Shown here piece after piece: positions 1 through 8,318 of a stretch of 64,000 nucleotides of DNA. Each line of letters opens with the position of its first letter. Positions within the stretch are counted from its first letter, which is position 1. Origin of the DNA: CAKZLS01 sp963786305 (GTDB lineage: Bacteria > Pseudomonadota > Alphaproteobacteria > Rhodospirillales > Defluviicoccaceae); assembly GCA_963786305.1 (NCBI GenBank), contig CAWAYL010000022.1, forward strand, positions 186,001 to 250,000, given 5' to 3'. A model generated the notes under the pieces. That model had not been told where the DNA came from. It saw only the letters and a program-made list of their open reading frames with translations, and did no database searches. The position numbers were made by a program, and so were the translations under genes.

Positions 1-2
1 AC

Positions 3-656
3 CTAGCGCCGCATGGGATTGTCCCAGGATCGGTCGACCGTAGCGTTGATGGTAAGGGATCGCGGCTCGGTGGGAAGGTCGACCATGAACTGCAACAGTT
101 CGAAACTCGCCGTCCGCCGATCGAGAGTGTAAAGCTGTGTGCCCGCGCCCACGGTCAATACCAGCATCGTTCGCGGCCCGCTGATGATGTAGCCGGCCGC
201 CACCTGCCGCGAACCCGCTTGAAGAAAGCTCGAGTTTCCCGCTCGATCGCCCTCGAAAACCGCCGGAAGCAACGAGAAGATCGTTCCGACCGGCATATTC
301 GCATCGATCCCGGACGCTCCATCCAGCGGCGTGAGCGTGGCGTAAAGTGGCGCGTTGTTGTGGAGGTAGATGGCTGCGTCGGTTCGCCCGATGGCGGCCG
401 CCGAGACCAGGGTCCCAACCAGCGCCTTGGACAATACCGCCTTGACCTGGCCGGAGAGATTCCTCGGATCCTTGTGACCGCGCCCTTCTGTGGCGCTGTC
501 CCTGTGCCGATGGGGTCGCGGGGCGCGTTCACGGACGTCGGCGATCCTGACGCTCGCCCCGGCGATCGCAATGATGGTGTTGGCGATGTTTTGCCGATGA
601 CCGTCGGATTTTTCCCAAGCACCCAATGTGTCCGCGAGCGCGACCGCCTTTCCCAT
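3..656 (-). pseudogene. Truncated class I fructose-1,6-bisphosphatase-like gene
   Basis: The 217-residue product resembles the middle of class I fructose-1,6-bisphosphatase (Calvin cycle and gluconeogenesis). It has a PLDGASGID-type loop followed by GTIFS, a QVAAGY stretch and a TMLVLT stretch. The ATG at 656 was chosen over the GTG at 722 because GGAGGAAGCC sits just before it. The family is normally about 330-350 residues, and here the frame stops at TAG (3-5) soon after the INA/W region, so the substrate-binding C-terminus is missing. The first Asp of the metal-binding DPLDGSS motif is Thr, and no upstream Glu-Glu pair is visible. It faces a broken cbbR-like gene, so it is probably a relic. 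The family is clear; the pseudogene call is inference. Confidence 0.7.
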
Positions 657-756
657 GGCTTCCTCCCCATCGTGACCCTCAGGTTCGGTTGCTTGCAGGC
701 ACCGCCCTGCGGATAATTGCACTGTTCAAAGGGAATGTTGTGGAATTTGGACGATT

Positions 757-776
757 AAGTGAATTCGAATTAACTT
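757..776. promoter_or_regulatory. Near-perfect palindrome, putative CbbR operator
   Basis: AAGTGAATTCGAATTAACTT matches its own reverse complement at 18 of 20 positions, centred at 766/767. It contains TTA and TAA half-sites and lies between the divergent fructose-bisphosphatase-like and cbbR-like genes. CbbR and other LysR regulators bind AT-rich dyads with T-N11-A cores in such divergent promoters. The dyad is seen directly; the binding role is inference. Confidence 0.5.
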
Positions 777-807
777 TGCATGACGGAAAGAAAAACTTAA
801 TGGCGGC

Positions 808-1739
808 ATGCGCAACGTCACCTTGAAACAGCTTCGGGTTTTGGCCGCCGTTGCCCGTTCGGGCTCGGTCGTCGGCGCGTCCCGAGAGCTCAATGTCACG
901 GCGCCGGCCGTAACCCTCCAGTTGCGTTCCATCGAGATGGAGGCGGGGATTCCGCTTCTGGAAAGAACGAGAGATGGCTTTCACCCGACCGAAGCGGGCG
1001 TCGAAGTCTTGGCGCAGGTTCGGCGGATCGAGGCCTGTCTGGCGGACTGCGGAGAAGCGCTCGCGGCACTCAAGGGCGTCGCCGGTGGCCGCGTCTACGC
1101 TGGCGTCACCATCACCGCAAAGTATTTCGCGCCAAGGGCTCTCGCGGCCTTTGCCAAGGAGCATCCCAAGGTGGACGTCCGACTGACCGTCGGGAATCGC
1201 GACGAAATCGTCGCTCGGCTCGAAGCTCATACGAACTCGATCTGGCGATTACGGGCCGGCCACCAAAGACCTTCGAGGTGGACAATGCCGCTTTCGGCGA
1301 CCATCCGTTCGTGATTATTGGGCCGCCCGATCACCGATTGGCGCGGCGTCCAAACCTGTCGCTTCGAGATTTTTCGAGAGAAACCTTCGTTCTGCGCGAG
1401 AGGGGATCGGGCACCCGGTCGCTCATGAAGGAATTGTTTCTAGGGGCCGATATCGAGCCTCGCATCGGCATGCAGATCGGCAGCAACGAGACGATCAAGC
1501 TGGCCGTCATGGCAGGGCTCGGTATCGCGGTGATTTCGGCTCACACGGTCGCCGCGGAAATCAACGATCATCGGCTCGTGACCTTCGACGTGGCCGAACT
1601 TCCGGTCACGCGGACTTGGTTCGTGGTCAAACGGAAGGAAAAACGGCTGCTGCCGGCGCCCAAGGCCTTGTGGAAGTTCATCGAAACATCCGGATCCCAA
1701 TTCCTTCCGGACACGTCCCGGTTCGTGCCGCCGACCTGA
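808..1739 (+). pseudogene. cbbR: Frameshifted LysR-family regulator (CbbR type)
   Basis: Two frames together give one LysR regulator. Frame 808-1230 carries the winged helix-turn-helix (TLKQLRVLAAV, then TAPAVTLQLRSIE) and the start of the effector domain. From about 1230 a second frame continues with YELDLAITGRPPKTFEV, DHPFVIIGPPDH, SGTRSLM and an SNETIK segment, all typical of CbbR, the activator of Calvin-cycle genes. The frames join if one base is missing near 1225-1229. The C-terminal part alone lacks the DNA-binding domain. The divergent fructose-bisphosphatase relic supports the CbbR identity. A sequencing error cannot be excluded, but the neighbouring decay favours a real mutation. 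Confidence 0.75.
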
Positions 1740-1883
1740 CTGGCGCATATCCTGCTACTCGCGCCCTGCGCGGGCCTCCGCGGCCGCCAACTCGTTGCGG
1801 AGCTTTTCCTCATCCTCTGCGTACGTGCCGCCGACAATATTGCCGACGCCGGAGAAGAACCCCCGAGCGGTCCGGCCGCAAGT

Positions 1884-2630
1884 TCAGGATGGAACGTGGT
1901 CCTGGCGAGGCCGGTAGGCGGCGAGATAGAGGAGCGTTTCCTCGCGCTCGCTGGGGACCGCGACACCCAGCCTTTCAAGCAGACCGAGGTCGGGGCGGCT
2001 CCACCATAGGTAGGGTTTGGAAACGGCCTCGGGGCGGATCTCGAAACCGGCGGCCCTGAGCAGGTCGAGGTATTCCTCGTCACTTTTCTGAACATCCATG
2101 GGGTGGCGGAACAGCAACCGGATCAGCCACGAATGGATGTAGCGCCGGCACGACTCGGCGAACAACAGCACCCCGCCGGACTTGAGCACCCGGTAGAACT
2201 CGCTGGCGGCGGCTTCCTGGTCGACGAGATGGTGGAAGGTCTGGTGACAGAACACCATGTCCACGGACTGGTCGGGTATGTCGATGGCGGCGGCGTCGTT
2301 GATGAGGAACTCGACCGTCCCCCGGCAGCGCGCCGCGTTGGACGCGGCGCGGTCGCGGACGTCGGGATCCACGTCGAGGGCGATGATCCGCTCCGGACGG
2401 AAACGCCGGTCCAGTTGCACCAGCGAATGGCCGTGGCCGCACCCGACGTCGAGAATGGCGGGATAGCGGTCGCGCTTGGGGTCCATGAGCGCTTCGAGAG
2501 TGTACAGCGACGGCCCGAGGACATGCCCGATCCACATCCAGGTATCGAGAAACCAAACACCAAAGGCGGATTTCGCGCACCCATCTCTGATCGGTGCGGG
2601 TAATACCAAATCTCGCTGATAGGGACCCAC
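1884..2630 (-). CDS. SAM-dependent class I methyltransferase
   Basis: This 248-residue protein has the Rossmann-type AdoMet-binding motif I (ILDVGCGHGHS, about residues 61-71), an acidic residue after strand 2 (IIALDVDP) and a motif like FCHQTFHHL. It belongs to the class I small-molecule methyltransferases. The start is a GTG at 2630. It is the last gene of the minus-strand aryl polyene operon, separated from the ketosynthase gene by about 270 bases that hold two large inverted repeats. Aryl polyene clusters often carry a methyltransferase that decorates the aromatic head group, which is the likely role here. The substrate cannot be read from the sequence. Confidence 0.75.
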   Translation of the reverse strand: MGPYQRDLVLPAPIRDGCAKSAFGVWFLDTWMWIGHVLGPSLYTLEALMDPKRDRYPAILDVGCGHGHSLVQLDRRFRPERIIALDVDPDVRDRAASNAARCRGTVEFLINDAAAIDIPDQSVDMVFCHQTFHHLVDQEAAASEFYRVLKSGGVLLFAESCRRYIHSWLIRLLFRHPMDVQKSDEEYLDLLRAAGFEIRPEAVSKPYLWWSRPDLGLLERLGVAVPSEREETLLYLAAYRPRQDHVPS

Positions 2631-2637
2631 TGTGATC

Positions 2638-2727
2638 GTGTTCCACGCTTCCTCGGCAGGAGGGGCCGTGCTGGCGATGGGGATCCATCGTCAAGCGGTC
2701 CGGACGCCCCGAGGAAGCGCGAAACAC
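2638..2727. repeat. Imperfect 19-bp inverted repeat (stem-loop)
   Basis: The arms at 2638-2656 (GTGTTCCACGCTTCCTCGG) and 2709-2727 match as inverted repeats at 17 of 19 positions, with 52 bases between them. The structure lies in the gap between the methyltransferase gene and the upstream ketosynthase gene of the same strand. It could fold in the transcript as a processing or attenuation hairpin, or be a small mobile-element remnant. Confidence 0.6.
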
Positions 2728-2738
2728 GACCGTCCGGG

Positions 2739-2833
2739 CGGCCTTTCGAGGTTTCCGGACGGCGTCGCGCGGCGCTTATGATGCTCCCGCATCACCGCGC
2801 ACCACGCTCCTTGCCGGAAACCTCGAAAGGCCG
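2739..2833. repeat. Perfect 20-bp inverted repeat (stem-loop)
   Basis: The arm CGGCCTTTCGAGGTTTCCGG at 2739-2758 is exactly reverse-complementary to 2814-2833, with a 55-base loop. It lies beside the 2638-2727 repeat in the same intergenic stretch. No T-run follows either arm in a way typical of an intrinsic terminator. The structure is directly visible; its function is unknown. Confidence 0.7.
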
Positions 2834-2898
2834 TCACAATGGGTTCCTATCAACGAGAATTGGTATAATTCGACTTCCCTCCGGAACGAGGGCGTATT

Positions 2899-4128
2899 CT
2901 AGACCCGTTTCAGGATGATCGACGTGTTGATGCCGCCGAACGCGAAGTTGTTGGTCATCACGTGCTCGGCCGAGATCTCGCGGCCATCGCCGGTGAGGTA
3001 GTCGAGCTCGGCGCAGCGGGGATCGACATTGGCAAGGTTGGCGGTGGGCGCGAACCAGCCATCGCGCATCATGGCGATCGACAGCCACGCCTCGATGCCG
3101 CCGCACGCACCCAGGGTGTGGCCGAAGTGCCCTTTCAGCGAATGGAACGGTATCCGGTTGCCGAAAACCGCCGCGGTGGCGTGCGATTCCGAAACGTCGC
3201 CGACATCGGTGGCCGCGCCGTGACCGCTGACGAAATCGATGGCGTCCGGGCTCAGATCCGCCTGATCGAGCGCGTCCCGCATCACCACGGCCTGGGTGCC
3301 GCGTTGCGGTTCGGTAATGTGGGCGCCGTCGGCGTTGGTCGCGAAGCCGACGATCTCGGCCAGGATGGGGGCTCCGCGGGCTCGTGCGCGCTCGAACTCC
3401 TCCAGCACCAGCATGGCCGCGCCTTCGCCGATGACCAGACCGTCCCGGTCCCGGTCGAACGGGCGCGAGGCGGTTTCGGGTGCGTCGTTGCGCACGCTCG
3501 TGGCGTACAGCGTGTCGAAAACGGCGGCCATGGTCGGACACAGTTCCTCGGCGCCGCCGGCGATCATCGCATCGGCGTGGCCGTGCCGAACGGCCTCGAA
3601 CGCGTACCCGATCCCCTGCGAGCCGGAGGTGCACGCGGACGATGTCGTGATGACGCGACCCGTCAATCCGAAGAAGACGACAATGTTGACCGGCGCGGTA
3701 TGACTCATCATCCGAATGTAGCTCGTCGCGTTCAACCCGGCGGCTTTTCCCGTCTCCATGAACTTCACGAAATCCACCGTCGGCGCGGTGGAGCCATAGG
3801 ACGAACCGCAGGCCACGCCGACGCGCCCCGAACGCAAAAACGGATCGTCGAGCAACCCGGCGCCCTCCAGCGCAAGCTCCGCCGAACGGACGGCAAGGGC
3901 CGAGACCCGCCCCATGGCGCGGCGCTTCTTGCGCGGGTACACGGTGGCATCGTCGAACCAGTCGGCGGGGCCGGCGAGCCGGGTATTGAGATCCGTCAGC
4001 CGGTCCCAGTCCTCGATATAGCGGATGCCGGTGCGCCCCTGGCGCAGGTTGTCCCGAATGGTGGGCCAATCGCCGCCAAGCGACGTGATCCCGGCCATGC
4101 CGGTAACGGCAACGCGGCGCATCAACAT
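2899..4128 (-). CDS. Beta-ketoacyl-ACP synthase (FabF-like, aryl polyene cluster)
   Basis: This 409-residue thiolase-fold condensing enzyme has the active-site Cys in SSACTSGSQ (about residue 166), a His in SGHGAATD, the KGHFGHTLGACG segment and the C-terminal NNFAFGGINTS loop. It would condense malonyl-ACP onto a growing or starter acyl chain. Its position next to the ketoreductase, dehydratase and second ketosynthase genes matches the ApeR ketosynthase of aryl polyene clusters. It overlaps the ketoreductase gene by 7 bases, implying translational coupling. The start is the ATG at 4128. The enzyme class is certain; the ApeR equivalence rests on gene order. Confidence 0.88.
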   Translation of the reverse strand: MLMRRVAVTGMAGITSLGGDWPTIRDNLRQGRTGIRYIEDWDRLTDLNTRLAGPADWFDDATVYPRKKRRAMGRVSALAVRSAELALEGAGLLDDPFLRSGRVGVACGSSYGSTAPTVDFVKFMETGKAAGLNATSYIRMMSHTAPVNIVVFFGLTGRVITTSSACTSGSQGIGYAFEAVRHGHADAMIAGGAEELCPTMAAVFDTLYATSVRNDAPETASRPFDRDRDGLVIGEGAAMLVLEEFERARARGAPILAEIVGFATNADGAHITEPQRGTQAVVMRDALDQADLSPDAIDFVSGHGAATDVGDVSESHATAAVFGNRIPFHSLKGHFGHTLGACGGIEAWLSIAMMRDGWFAPTANLANVDPRCAELDYLTGDGREISAEHVMTNNFAFGGINTSIILKRV

Positions 4129-4895
4129 AGGCCCCCGTTGATGGAGATGACCTGGCGGGTGATATAGGCGGCTTCGTCGGACAACAGGTAGTGGACGAGC
4201 CCGGCCACCTCCTCCGGTTTGCCGGCGCGGCGCAGCGGAACTGCTTTGACGACATCGTCCATGGGAAGGCCCTCGCTCATGGCCGTTTCAATGACACCGG
4301 GCGCGACGCAGTTGACCGTAATTCTCCTCTTCGCCAGTTCCACCGCGAGCGCCTTGGTGGCACCGATGATACCGGCCTTGGCGGCGCTGTAGTTGACCTG
4401 TCCGCGGTTTCCCATAAGCCCGGATACCGAAGACAGGGTGACGATGCGTCCACCGTCCCGGCGGCGGATCATCGGCATGACAACCGGGTGCAGCACGTTA
4501 TAGAACCCATCGAGATTTGTGCGCAACACCGCGTCCCAATCGTCGCCGCTGAGAGCCGGAAAGGCATCGTCGCGCGCGATGCCGGCGTTGGCGACGATGG
4601 CCCAGAACGCGCCGCGTCCCTCCATCTCGCGCTCCAGGACATCCCGGGCGGCGTCCCGGTCGGCCAGGTCGAAACCGATGGCGTGCGCCGTGCCGCCCGC
4701 TCCGGTGATCTCGTCGACCACCATTTCGGCGCCGTCGCGGTCCTGGCCGAAATGGACGGTGACGGCGTAATCGGAGCGCCCAAGACGAAGCGCGATGGCG
4801 CGGCCGATGCCCTTGCTGGCGCCGGTGACGAGCACGGGACGGGCCTTGGGATTGACAGCCGCCGTAAGGGCAGAAGTCATGGGGGCAGAAGTCAT
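4122..4895 (-). CDS. 3-oxoacyl-ACP reductase (FabG-like SDR)
   Basis: This 257-residue short-chain dehydrogenase has the nucleotide-binding motif TGASKGIG (about 24-31), NAG in VANAGIA, a catalytic Ser in LSSVSG, and NYSAAKAG with the Tyr-Lys pair. It would reduce 3-ketoacyl-ACP with NADPH in each polyene elongation cycle, the role of ApeQ in aryl polyene synthesis. A poorly conserved N-terminal extension precedes the fold, and a second ATG lies at codon 6. It overlaps the dehydratase gene upstream by 4 bases (ATGA) and the ketosynthase downstream by 7. Confidence 0.88.
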   Translation of the reverse strand: MTSAPMTSALTAAVNPKARPVLVTGASKGIGRAIALRLGRSDYAVTVHFGQDRDGAEMVVDEITGAGGTAHAIGFDLADRDAARDVLEREMEGRGAFWAIVANAGIARDDAFPALSGDDWDAVLRTNLDGFYNVLHPVVMPMIRRRDGGRIVTLSSVSGLMGNRGQVNYSAAKAGIIGATKALAVELAKRRITVNCVAPGVIETAMSEGLPMDDVVKAVPLRRAGKPEEVAGLVHYLLSDEAAYITRQVISINGGLC

Positions 4896-5359
4896 CGGGC
4901 CCGACGCCGCAGCATGGTCTCGGGGTTGGCCGGACGATACACGTTCACGGAGCCTTCCGCCAATGTCGCGGGATCGTCGTCCTCACGGATGACGCAGTCG
5001 AAGGATGCCATGTCGCCGTCGTGAAGAAGCATCCGCGCGGTGACCGCCAGAACCGTTCCAGGAGCCAAATAGGGCCGCCGGACCGTATATCTGCGACACC
5101 CCAGCAGGAAACCGATGGGCGGCGGCAGTCCCCTTTCGTAACGCCGGAGACCGTCGTAGGCGCAGACCGTCTGAGCCATCATCTCCAGCCCCACATAGGA
5201 CGGAACCCCCTCGTCGCCCATTGCGAAAACACAGGCGGGATCAATGCGTGCCAGAGCGGTCACCGCGTCCTCGGCCGCCTCGACGATACGGTCGATCAGA
5301 AGCATCGGGGCGCGGTGGGGAACCAGGCGCTCGATGTCGGGGATGCGGGGAAGCGTCAT
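4892..5359 (-). CDS. 3-hydroxyacyl-ACP dehydratase, hot-dog fold (ApeP-like)
   Basis: This 155-residue protein has a FabZ/FabA-like opening with PHRAPMLLIDR, the His at residue 15 matching the dehydratase catalytic His. It continues with the single hot-dog fold (GLEMMAQTVCAYDGL, then GFLLGCRRY). It would dehydrate 3-hydroxyacyl-ACP to leave the trans double bonds of the polyene. In known aryl polyene systems two dehydratases (ApeI and ApeP) cooperate; the second here is the fused domain at the end of the 13367-15064 gene. Both neighbours overlap it by 4 bases. Confidence 0.82.
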   Translation of the reverse strand: MTLPRIPDIERLVPHRAPMLLIDRIVEAAEDAVTALARIDPACVFAMGDEGVPSYVGLEMMAQTVCAYDGLRRYERGLPPPIGFLLGCRRYTVRRPYLAPGTVLAVTARMLLHDGDMASFDCVIREDDDPATLAEGSVNVYRPANPETMLRRRAR

Positions 5360-6528
5360 TCTCGCCCTGCGATTAGCGCGATGTTGTTTCCTCCAAATGC
5401 GTAAGAACAGCTCATCATATACCGCGTGTCCGATTGCCCGCCAAGCTCATCCACCAGTTCGATGGGGGGCAGTTCGGGATCGCGCTCTCCGTCCCAGACG
5501 TGCGGCGGCAGGGCGCCGCCCCGGAGCAACGCCAGGGCGATGAAGGCGGCCTCGCAGGAACCGGCGGCGCCCAGCATGTGGCCGGTCAGCGCCTTGGTCG
5601 AACTGCACGGCAGGCGGCGGCCGAACACCCGGTCGACCATATGGGCCTCCATGGCGTCGTTCAAGCGCGTGGCGGTCCCGTGAAGGTTCAGGTATCCCAG
5701 GTCCGCCGGTGCAAGGCCGGCGCACCCCAGCGCTTGGCGAACCGCGGCTTCGGCGCCGACACCTTTCGGGTCCGGCGCGCTGACGTGATGGGCATCGGAG
5801 CTTTCGCCCCAGCCGGCCAGACGCAGCGCGGCGGGCTCGCGCGAAAGCACAAACAGGGCCGCCCCCTCGCCGATGTTGATGCCGTCCCGATTGCGGCTGA
5901 ACGGATTGCAGATCCGGCCGGATGTCGCCTCCAGGGCGGCGAACCCGTTCAGGGTCAGCGCGCACAGGGTGTCGGCGCCGCCGCACACGGCGGCGTCGCA
6001 GAGGCCGGCCTGGATCAGCCGCGCCGCCGAAGCCATGGCCTTGGCGCCCGACGTGCACGCGGTCGAGATCGTGTAGGCCGGTCCATTCGTGCCCAGAAAA
6101 GCGGCGAGAAAGAGGGCCGGGTCGCCCGGTTCCTGACGGGCGTAATCGTAGCCGGCGGGCCATTCTCCGCAGGCTAGTTTCGTCTTAACGGCAGCTTCGG
6201 CGCCCGCCATATCGCTGGTGCTGCTGCCGAGAACGACGGCAACGCGCTCGGGTCCGTGGGCGTCGAGTTTCGCCCGCACCTCGGCCTCGATTTCCTCCAA
6301 ACAGTGCAGGACAAGGTCGTTGTTGCGGCCTCGGACGCCTTCGCCCGTTCGCCGCGGCGGCGCCTCGACGGTGACGCGGCCCACCGGGATGACCCGGCCA
6401 TCGAGCCGTGCCATGGTCGCCGCGAGACCGCTTTGATTTCCGGCAAACAGGTTGTCCGCCGTGGACTCGGTATCGGCGCCGAGCGGCGAACAAACCGAAA
6501 AGCCGTTGATGTAGATGGCGCCGTTCAT
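5356..6528 (-). CDS. Beta-ketoacyl-ACP synthase (ApeO-like elongating ketosynthase)
   Basis: This 390-residue condensing enzyme has the active-site Cys at about residue 158 (STACTSGAKA), LHGTATRLND with the first catalytic His, the KALTGHMLGAAG segment and the CSYAFGGNNIA loop. It lies between the dehydratase and the DUF3261 lipoprotein gene, as ApeO does in aryl polyene clusters, where it pairs with a Cys-less chain-length-factor-like partner (here 16913-17629). The ATG at 6528 overlaps the upstream stop by 4 bases (ATGA). The long open frame further upstream is not coding and was discarded. Confidence 0.87.
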   Translation of the reverse strand: MNGAIYINGFSVCSPLGADTESTADNLFAGNQSGLAATMARLDGRVIPVGRVTVEAPPRRTGEGVRGRNNDLVLHCLEEIEAEVRAKLDAHGPERVAVVLGSSTSDMAGAEAAVKTKLACGEWPAGYDYARQEPGDPALFLAAFLGTNGPAYTISTACTSGAKAMASAARLIQAGLCDAAVCGGADTLCALTLNGFAALEATSGRICNPFSRNRDGINIGEGAALFVLSREPAALRLAGWGESSDAHHVSAPDPKGVGAEAAVRQALGCAGLAPADLGYLNLHGTATRLNDAMEAHMVDRVFGRRLPCSSTKALTGHMLGAAGSCEAAFIALALLRGGALPPHVWDGERDPELPPIELVDELGGQSDTRYMMSCSYAFGGNNIALIAGRE

Positions 6529-7088
6529 CCGTTCGCTGTCCGTTGGCTTGAGATGACAAGTTCGTAGCCGAAATCGTGGTTCGTGAGAACCATGCGTCCG
6601 GTTTCGGTGCCGTCGTCGGCGTATCGAACCGTGATGACCGCCCGCCCCTCGCTGCTGATCGTTCTGACACCATCGGCTTCGGTTACGCTCGCACTGTCGG
6701 CGAGCGCCCGGCCAACGGCTTTCAGGGCCCACAGCGAAACCACCATATCGGCCAGGACGTTTTCGCCCGTGAGCCCGCTCGGCGCCAGCGCCGTTCGCGC
6801 CGTGGTGATTCCCCGAGCCGACCAATCGATGGTCATGATGCGTGGACCGCCCGGTAGCGTCATGATAACGCGCACCTCGTCGGGGGACAACGAGACCAGT
6901 GATTGGACGGTCCGGCGATGGGAGCCATGGGCGCCTTGCACCATCTGGAGAACGGTGGTCTCGCGGGGGTATCCGGGCGGCATGGGCAGCACAAGAAAGA
7001 CGTCGCGGCCGATGGGAATTTTTCGGAATGGCGTCGTTTCCCGCGTTGCGCAGCCAGAGACGAGAACAAGGAGCACGAGCGCCGCCAA
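6525..7088 (-). CDS. DUF3261-type lipoprotein of the aryl polyene cluster
   Basis: The 187-residue product starts with a short hydrophobic leader ending in the lipobox LVSGC (Cys at residue 13), so it should be a lipoprotein. The body (MPPGYPRETTVLQMVQG, then LTNHDFGYEL) resembles DUF3261 proteins found in aryl polyene clusters, which probably help move or anchor the pigment. The only plausible start is a TTG at 7088, 12 bases after the upstream flavoprotein stop; the leader lacks the usual positive N-terminus, so the exact start is uncertain. It overlaps the ketosynthase gene by 4 bases. Confidence 0.7.
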   Translation of the reverse strand: MAALVLLVLVSGCATRETTPFRKIPIGRDVFLVLPMPPGYPRETTVLQMVQGAHGSHRRTVQSLVSLSPDEVRVIMTLPGGPRIMTIDWSARGITTARTALAPSGLTGENVLADMVVSLWALKAVGRALADSASVTEADGVRTISSEGRAVITVRYADDGTETGRMVLTNHDFGYELVISSQRTANG

Positions 7089-7100
7089 TATCGCACGGCT

Positions 7101-8318
7101 TCATACATGCTCCCCAACGGCCGCCAGATACCGCCGGGGGTTCTGGACGAATGGATTGTCCGTATCCCAGGCATAGCCGGCGAGAACGGAAACGATCATT
7201 TTCTTGACGCGGGTGGCGGAACGCGGCTGCTTGAAGATGATCCGCTGAAGACTCCCGTCGTACCAGCTCTCCACGAAAGCGCGAAAGGTCTCGATGCCCA
7301 GAGCCAGCGGCTCCACGTATTCCCGTTGCCAATCGACGGGCCGGCCGGTGAGTTGCCGGTCGAGCGCATGACAGGCCAGGTTCGCCGATTTCATCGCGAT
7401 GGTGACCCCCGAGGAAAAAATCGGATCGAGAAACTCGGCGGCGTTGCCCAGCAGGGCATAGCCAGGTCCGACCAGACTGGAGACCGCGTGTGAGTAGCCG
7501 GTAATGCCGCCGACGGGGCGAACCCACTCGGCGTCCGCGAGCAAATCGCCCATATGTCCGGAGGCCGACAGAAAGGCGCGCAGACGCGCCTCGTCGTCTT
7601 CGCCGCCGGCCTCGATGGTTGCCTCCGGACCGACGACCCCGACGGACGAAACGCCGTCCTTCAGGGGGATCAACCAATACCAGACGGCCGGGTCATGGGG
7701 GTGAATGCTGATCAGGATCTTGTTGCGATCGCAGGCCTCGGCCGCGATGTGATCCTTGACATGGGTGTAAAGCGACCGCTTGCGGGGCAGGTTCGATGCC
7801 TTGTCCAATTCGAGCAGGCGCGCCAGCACCCGCCCGAAGCCACTGGCATCGAGCGCGAAACGCGCCGTCAGCCGTCTCGTCGAGCCGTCGTCGTGGAGTG
7901 TCGTCAGGTGAACCTGGCCATTGCCCGGAACGAAGTCCGTAACCTGCTCGCCGTACCGCACGATCGCTCCCTTTGCGGCGGCGCCGTCGGCGAGGATCTG
8001 GTCGAACCGGGCACGCGCCACCTGATAGGTCGACGCCCACCCCGACGCGGTCTTGTCGCTGAAATCGAACACCTGTTCTTCCGGCCCGCGCCGGAACATG
8101 GCGCCGTTCTTGAGCTGGAAGCCTTCGCGCTCGACAACGTCGAGCAAACCGGCCTCTTGCAGATACGCCATGGACTGCGGCAGCAGGCTTTCACCGATGG
8201 AGAAGCGGGGGAAGCGGGCGCGCTCCAGTACCTCCACCGAATAACCCCGTCCCGCCAGCATCGCCGCCGCGACCGAGCCCGCCGGCCCGGCGCCGATCAC
8301 CACCACGTCACGATCCAT
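7101..8318 (-). CDS. FAD-dependent oxidoreductase with flavin-halogenase motifs
   Basis: This 405-residue flavoprotein starts with the Rossmann motif VVVIGAGPAGS (residues 5-15) and an ERARFPRFSIGESLL segment typical of the tryptophan/phenol halogenase and geranylgeranyl-reductase-like group. It contains WYWLIP at 213-218, the WxWxIP signature of flavin-dependent halogenases, and FQLKNG with Lys70 near the position of the halogenase catalytic Lys. The ATG at 8318 was preferred to the start at 8351 because it sits directly before the FAD fold; it overlaps the exporter gene by 11 bases. Xanthomonadins are brominated aryl polyenes, so ring halogenation is a plausible role. A redox role without halogenation is the alternative. 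Confidence 0.8.
   Translation of the reverse strand: MDRDVVVIGAGPAGSVAAAMLAGRGYSVEVLERARFPRFSIGESLLPQSMAYLQEAGLLDVVEREGFQLKNGAMFRRGPEEQVFDFSDKTASGWASTYQVARARFDQILADGAAAKGAIVRYGEQVTDFVPGNGQVHLTTLHDDGSTRRLTARFALDASGFGRVLARLLELDKASNLPRKRSLYTHVKDHIAAEACDRNKILISIHPHDPAVWYWLIPLKDGVSSVGVVGPEATIEAGGEDDEARLRAFLSASGHMGDLLADAEWVRPVGGITGYSHAVSSLVGPGYALLGNAAEFLDPIFSSGVTIAMKSANLACHALDRQLTGRPVDWQREYVEPLALGIETFRAFVESWYDGSLQRIIFKQPRSATRVKKMIVSVLAGYAWDTDNPFVQNPRRYLAAVGEHV

Noticed and set aside
1741..1875. Short minus-strand peptide with FFSGVGNIVGGTYAEDEEK
   Set aside because: It looks coding-like but has no start; the frame is closed by TGA just upstream and the methyltransferase gene lies next to it. It may be a gene relic but is too short to call.
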